Below are positions 61,101-64,000 of a DNA stretch of 64,000 bases, piece after piece. The position numbers and the translations under genes are program-made. The DNA is from Syngnathus acus (lineage: Eukaryota; Chordata; Actinopteri; Syngnathiformes; Syngnathidae), in NCBI RefSeq assembly GCF_901709675.1, contig NC_051096.1, forward strand, positions 4,059,001 to 4,123,000. The letters run 5' to 3'. The notes below the pieces were generated by a model. It saw only the letters and a list, made by a program, of their open reading frames with translations. It made no database searches and was not told where the DNA came from. Every line of letters starts with the position of its first letter. Within the stretch, counting starts at the first letter, position 1.

Positions 61101-62902
61101 TGTTGTTTTTTCCTGATGAGGTTGAGCCGCCCTCCTCTTCTCACTCAGCTGTTTTGTCATCCAATGTTGAGATGCTAAATGAATGAGCTGTGTTAGTGGA
61201 AGTCATTTGTGGTTTAGTAGCACTTCACGGCAGGTGCTCGTTCGATTCTTCCTGCATGTGTTGGTCTGTGCCGTTGGTGCGGCGCGGAGAAAAACAACAC
61301 TTGAATACATTAGTCATCATAATTGCGCTGGAGATTGCGCACGTTGGCCAGCTGCCAATTTGTATTTCTCTTCAACAGTCATTTAGTAATCACTAATTCA
61401 GGGCCCTTGGTAATCACAATTATAGCCTACAATGCTAATTTTTTTCAACAGCCACGTTTGTTGTAATATCATTTCACCGTGCATCCTCAGGGTCCTCAAG
61501 GTGAGCAAGGGTCAGCTGGATTAACAGGACTCAAGGGTGAACAGGTCAGTATCTGCCTAGCAACATCTTCAAATGACATGTCCGAATGAAATGATTATTT
61601 TTCTTTATCTTGACCTCAGGGACCTTCAGGGACACCAGGCTATCCTGGATCCATGGGCCCTCCTGGACTCCCGGTAAGCTCCGAACAATGACAATGACGG
61701 AGATCTGATGGCTTGAATAGGAGCAAACTGTAGGTGGTCACCCACAATTGATTAACTGTTCTGCTTCTTTTCTTAGGGATTGAAGGGTGAACGCGGGAGC
61801 CCGGGGACGAGTGGTGAGAAAGGAGAACCGGTACAGAACAACGATATAGGTCAAATATAAACAATGAGTCACTCTGCCAGTGTTTTACAGTCCCTCTCTG
61901 TTGTAGGGTCCTTCTGGTGTCCCCGGATACCAAGGACAAGCGGGTGCACCGGTCAGTGTTAGCATTGTTTTTAGAAATTGAGTTGGCATTCAATATCTCA
62001 TCGATAAATATATCAAAGTGAACCATTCTTTGTTTGAAGGGTGGTAAAGGAGAAACGGGACCAGCAGGACCCGTCGGACCAAAGGGTGATCAGGTCGATA
62101 TGCTAACACACAGTATACAAAACTAAAGTCATATTTTTTCCAGAAAATGTTATATATTTATTTTCTGTTATCTTTGAAGGGCTTTCCAGGACCTCCAGGA
62201 TTCCCTGGAACTCCAGTAAGATTTAAGATTTGCCTCGTCATGATACATTATTTTTTCAGACTATAAGGCTCAATTTAAAAAAAAAAAAAAATCAAGGATT
62301 TTAAAATGCACCTAGTAGTCTGAAAAATCGTCAATACTTTCTGTGTAACTATTAAATATTTCATTTGTACTCAGGGCCCACCTGGCCTTGTGGGCAAAAG
62401 TGGAAGAGAAGGATCCCCAGGACTCAAAGGTGAAAAGGTGAGAATATTAAATCCATTGAATCATGTATTATTAAAATATATAAATTGATTCTGTATTTTT
62501 TTTTTTTCTCAGGGCAATGATGGGGCCCAAGGTTCTCAAGGACGAACTGGACCCCCAGGTGCATCAGGCTCCCCAGGGCTGATGGTTGGAGCAATATTAA
62601 TAACTTTTTAAATCTTAGCTCTTTTATTCCACTGTGAGATGTCAGCTGCTTGTTTTTGCAATCAAAGGGTCCTCCTGGCATTGAGGGAGTTGACGGAAAA
62701 GATGGAAAACCCGGCCTTCGCGTAAGTTATATGAAGACTTTATAGCCAGCAAAAGATATGGAAGAAAACATAAAACCAGTTTTGTATTTGCAGCTGTTCT
62801 GGGAAGCCTTTCTTTATTGTTGACATTTATTTTTTTGACTGTTGATTTTCTTGCCAGGGAGAGCTGGGCCCACCAGGACCAGCCGGTCCAAGAGGAATGC
62901 CA
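43132..62902 (+). CDS. COL16A1: COL16A1, collagen alpha-1(XVI) chain, 5' part of gene
   Basis: Secreted fibril-associated (FACIT-like) collagen chain that forms homotrimers in the extracellular matrix. Fifty-seven coding exons in the window, all in frame, give 1237 codons; human is about 1600, so roughly the last quarter lies beyond 64000. Order: signal peptide, TSPN/laminin-G-like domain, short linker, then Gly-X-Y blocks with CxxC interruptions. Strong similarity to recalled human type XVI: NITGFNLVRRFSLLK, VKKIRNPRGPVILRLG, VFPDGLPEEF, GDPCEVCPTLP, WQPGPQGPPG and DGKDGKPGLR. These exclude COL9A1 and COL19A1, whose TSPN sequences differ. The start ATG at 43132 opens a clear signal peptide 25 bases after an acceptor. 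Confidence 0.95.
43311..43356 (+). mobile_element. Solo right end of a CCGTATTTTCC-family element
   Basis: Two modules (GTGCGCCTTATAATCCGG and GTGCGCCTTATAGTGCGG) and the terminal GGAAAATACGG followed by TA. There is no matching left end within several hundred bases, so this is a truncated copy. Confidence 0.8.
45011..45243 (+). repeat. Local tandem duplication, unit about 115 bp
   Basis: Copies 45011-45125 and 45126-45243 share AATTTGAAAGCAAATAGAAA and TCATGAATACATGCACAACT with very few differences, indicating a recent event. Confidence 0.9.
46956..50386 (+). CDS. COL16A1: COL16A1 exons 2-6: TSPN/laminin-G-like N-terminal domain
   Basis: Exons 46956-47024, 47095-47212, 48754-48877, 49343-49624 and 50306-50386 (phases 1, 1, 2, 0, 0 in). 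The domain starts at DVQCPSLQVEEWKF with an N-glycosylation sequon NIT and continues through GFNLVRRFSLLK, FPDGLPEEFTLIFTLTLKK, LLQISDKQGYPQLSVDLN, LLDLRWHKVALSVQRDSASL, LVDCNHVETQTLEPRG and IQQVVLYCDPSLASQETCCE. The DCN, YCDP and TCCE cysteines are the conserved disulfide set of FACIT TSPN domains. Introns between these exons hold nothing recognised except a GT run near 49187. Confidence 0.94.
50463..52933 (+). CDS. COL16A1: COL16A1 exons 7-12: linker and first short collagen segments
   Basis: Exons 50463-50528, 50852-50884, 52148-52198, 52321-52353, 52469-52513 and 52895-52933, all phase 0. They encode CPPDASKSRRAAENDLENAF then SQ, EIFSSKDLEEK, VINLARISGMKGEKGNR, GDDCSGVHSSP, CSAGAKGEKGEKGEM and ALPANWAEAAGFK. 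This matches the end of the human NC11 region (RISQ...GND) but is shorter: the recalled human CFC and ECPPC segment is not visible. The 1.26-kb intron 50885-52147 was scanned and shows no clear exon. Confidence 0.85.
53031..54521 (+). CDS. COL16A1: COL16A1 exons 13-18: first long Gly-X-Y block
   Basis: Exons 53031-53093, 53855-53899, 53977-54072, 54186-54224, 54302-54346 and 54486-54521. All begin with a Gly codon and are multiples of three. SICVVGPKGQKGASGFVGPE is close to the recalled human ICVIGPKGQKGDPGFVGPE and breaks the triplet pattern with one Cys. WPGPPGPPGVGKPGPA contains a second small break. Lys-Gly-Glu and Lys-Gly-Asp triplets are frequent. Confidence 0.93.
54599..55546 (+). CDS. 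COL16A1: COL16A1 exons 19-21: CEVC interruption and following helix
   Basis: Exons 54599-54721, 55179-55214 and 55511-55546. The first encodes GDPCEVCPTLPLDIGNTVAL then QGGKGPKGEPGLPGIGERGPP: a non-collagenous interruption with CxxC, nearly identical at its start to human GDPCEVCPTLP. The other two are 36-nt Gly-X-Y exons. Confidence 0.94.
55616..56653 (+). CDS. COL16A1: COL16A1 exons 22-26: CSVC interruption and helix
   Basis: Exons 55616-55744, 55979-56023, 56341-56376, 56468-56521 and 56603-56653. The 129-nt exon holds GEACSVCPTLGELAPNLLSG then VAAQTLQVKGQKGEPGFG: CxxC interruption of the type XVI pattern. The others are regular triplet exons rich in KGE and KGD. Confidence 0.93.
56723..57359 (+). 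CDS. COL16A1: COL16A1 exons 27-29: CGVC interruption and helix
   Basis: Exons 56723-56866, 56980-57015 and 57252-57359. The first encodes GKCGVCEPYEVGSGPASIKI, then VEGTRGNPGEPGPPGSPGLP. The third is a 108-nt fusion-length exon of twelve triplets ending GLKGEK. Confidence 0.93.
57500..58675 (+). CDS. COL16A1: COL16A1 exons 30-37: CTSC interruption and helix
   Basis: Exons 57500-57622, 57686-57739, 57807-57848, 57962-57997, 58072-58125, 58202-58270, 58349-58402 and 58649-58675. The first encodes GDACTSCSSLGTALGDGVAV followed by PGPKGERGEPG; human has GDGCTACPSLQGT here (recalled). The last is only 27 nt, three triplets (GLDGAKGDK). Confidence 0.93.
59099..60094 (+). CDS. COL16A1: COL16A1 exons 38-41: CNC interruption and Pro-rich helix
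   Basis: Exons 59099-59155, 59272-59316, 59383-59454 and 60041-60094. GDPGECNCITPMQSGAGGP mirrors human GEPGECSCPSQGD, and GTWQPGPQ mirrors SSWQPGPQ. The third exon is a run of GPP triplets. The 586-bp intron 59455-60040 is empty. Confidence 0.93.
60267..60632 (+). CDS. COL16A1: COL16A1 exons 42-44: non-collagenous interruption
   Basis: Exons 60267-60314, 60388-60507 and 60600-60632. They encode RHDSQMPQDASDETTD, then QPCVGDCARGMPGVPGTAGA with KGEKGDQGKPG and VDNCDT, then CLEKLQATEPR. The layout corresponds to human CGDCVQG...GEKGDQGIPGVPGLDNCAQC. Cysteines are kept while the acidic first exon is divergent, as expected for a non-helical hinge. Confidence 0.88.
60698..62902 (+). CDS. COL16A1: COL16A1 exons 45-57: long uninterrupted Gly-X-Y block (gene continues)
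   Basis: Exons 60698-60769, 60842-60886, 60958-61002, 61491-61544, 61620-61673, 61777-61830, 61907-61951, 62040-62093, 62180-62215, 62375-62437, 62513-62584, 62668-62721 and 62858-62902. Opens DPCSCTGSPGVPGVPG and proceeds without a break to GELGPPGPAGPRGMP. Exon lengths of 45, 54, 63 and 72 follow the fibrillar-type 9-bp pattern. GIEGVDGKDGKPGLR matches human GLDGLDGKDGKPGLR. Donor at 62585 is GTTGGA, weaker than its neighbours. Confidence 0.94.
62249..62331 (+). mobile_element. Decayed relative of the CCGTATTTTCC-family element
   Basis: TTTTTTCAGACTATAAGGCTC on the left faces GCACCTAGTAGTCTGAAAAAT on the right as an imperfect inverted repeat around a poly-A run. The ACTATAAGGC and GCACCT words match the family module. 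It sits in the COL16A1 intron between the exons ending 62215 and starting 62375. Confidence 0.5.
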
Positions 62903-64000
62903 GTGAGTAGCACTTTTTGATTCCGATAATCTAATCAGGGTGATTTTGCTGTGTATATCAAAAATCCCGTTACGCTTAAATAACAGCGATCAAAGCACAA
63001 CCGTAATTGAAGCTAATTTAAATGAGTAAATAAACACATTTGACTGTAGAAAACAGCTGTAAAAACAAGAAATAAAAAGAAAAACTATTTGCCAATCAAA
63101 TTTAGCGAAGTGATCGCATATGCGCGGCACGCATTGTTCAATTTTCCGCTTGCTAAAAACAAATGAAGCATGTTGTGTACCGAATGCAAATAAGGGCGGT
63201 CGGATGATTAGCGCAATGTTTACAATTAGGGTGGAACGGCCTACGTTCTAATTCTCGTTAAACTGGAAAGTTTTACAGGAATTGAATTATGTTTAATTTA
63301 ATGCTTTTGTTTGCATTACAAAAGTTATAACATGCATATATTTTCCGTATATTAAGTACCAGGAAAAATATTTGTAAGCAAGTCCTTAAATTGTGTATTG
63401 CATCCACAGACATGTTTGCGTCATTGCACTTCAATGTTTTCTCAGCAAAATAACCTCGTCAATTTTGTTTTATTACCAAATATTGTCCTAGCTAAGAAGA
63501 TTTCCATCAGCCTCAGCTGCAAGGTGTTTTATAAGCAATTGTGCCAGCACAATTGAGATGATCATGATTTGGATCGTTATCAGCCAAGCATACAAGTATG
63601 CATGTTAAAAGTTGGCTTGTATGACCATTACTAGCTTAAGTGCTTCTGGCAATTTGTGATTAGCCATTTGACCGTATTTTCCTAAGCAGTCACCTCAGTC
63701 CCTGAGCAATACAATAAAGATTAGTATCAGCCTCTTCCTGATTTAATCATCCGTAGATTTTGTTTTATATAATTCTATCAGGTAGCGCACGACATGCACG
63801 ACGGTAAGAAGAGCCAGAGGTATTAATTAAAATATAATCCATACCTAGCTGCCAATATCACATTTGTTAGTGTCTTTGCAAAGGCAAATTTTATTTTATC
63901 GAATCTCTTCGGATCAATTTTCCTCTTGACTAACTTTGAATTGCTTCGCAAAAAAATGGTACCATTGCTGAGATAACCTCATTTGAACCGAGCAGATGCA
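62903..64000 (+). other. COL16A1 intron running to the window edge
   Basis: AT-rich sequence with no further Gly-X-Y exon on the plus strand up to 64000. The remaining exons (expected about 370 residues, including the C-terminal non-collagenous part) lie beyond. Confidence 0.7.

Noticed and set aside
43132-62902. Assignment to COL9A1 or COL19A1
   Set aside because: Their recalled TSPN sequences lack GFNL-RRFSLLK and KKIRNPRGP-ILRLG, and they do not share the series of CxxC interruptions such as GDPCEVCPTLP.

Overview
The window is vertebrate genomic DNA, most likely from a ray-finned (teleost) fish. It shows intron-rich genes with canonical GT/AG borders, AT-rich introns, fish-like short introns in a collagen gene, and many short terminal-inverted-repeat transposons. 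I do not name a species. There is no prokaryotic, viral or CRISPR content.

Two genes lie on the plus strand, head to tail. (1) Positions 2182-24400 hold the 3' part of an adhesion GPCR of the BAI family, best matched to ADGRB2 (BAI2). All seven transmembrane segments, the long cytoplasmic tail and the C-terminal PDZ ligand QTEV are present. The extracellular region (thrombospondin repeats, GAIN/GPS) must lie before position 1. The constitutive exons in the window encode 713 residues. Alternative exons are visible: a 99-nt cassette in intracellular loop 3 (known in the family), a candidate 15-nt microexon in the tail, and three candidate alternative exons in the 5.6-kb intron 15956-21543. (2) Positions 43132-62902 hold the 5' part of COL16A1, collagen alpha-1(XVI): signal peptide, N-terminal TSPN/laminin-G-like domain, and a chain of Gly-X-Y blocks separated by short interruptions that often carry CxxC. 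Fifty-seven coding exons (1237 codons) are visible and the gene runs off the right edge. A probable non-coding first exon ends at 40071. From memory, ADGRB2 and COL16A1 are also neighbours in the same order and orientation in human (1p35), which supports both calls.

Layout: 1-2181 ADGRB2 intron; 2182-23760 ADGRB2 exons and introns; 23761 to about 24410 its 3' UTR; about 24410-39850 intergenic, no convincing gene, several TIR transposons; about 39850-43131 putative COL16A1 promoter, 5' UTR exon and intron 1; 43132-62902 COL16A1 coding exons; 62903-64000 intron.

The main unexplained structure is a family of short elements with ends CCGTATTTTCC...GGAAAATACGG, mostly flanked by TA and built from repeated modules of the type ACTATAAGGCGCACC. 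Seven full-length copies, one solo end and one decayed relative are present, in three internal subtypes. A second TA-flanked family (CCGTATTGGCCCG ends), a tandemly duplicated hAT-like element and three local tandem duplications of 115-268 bp account for most other repeats.
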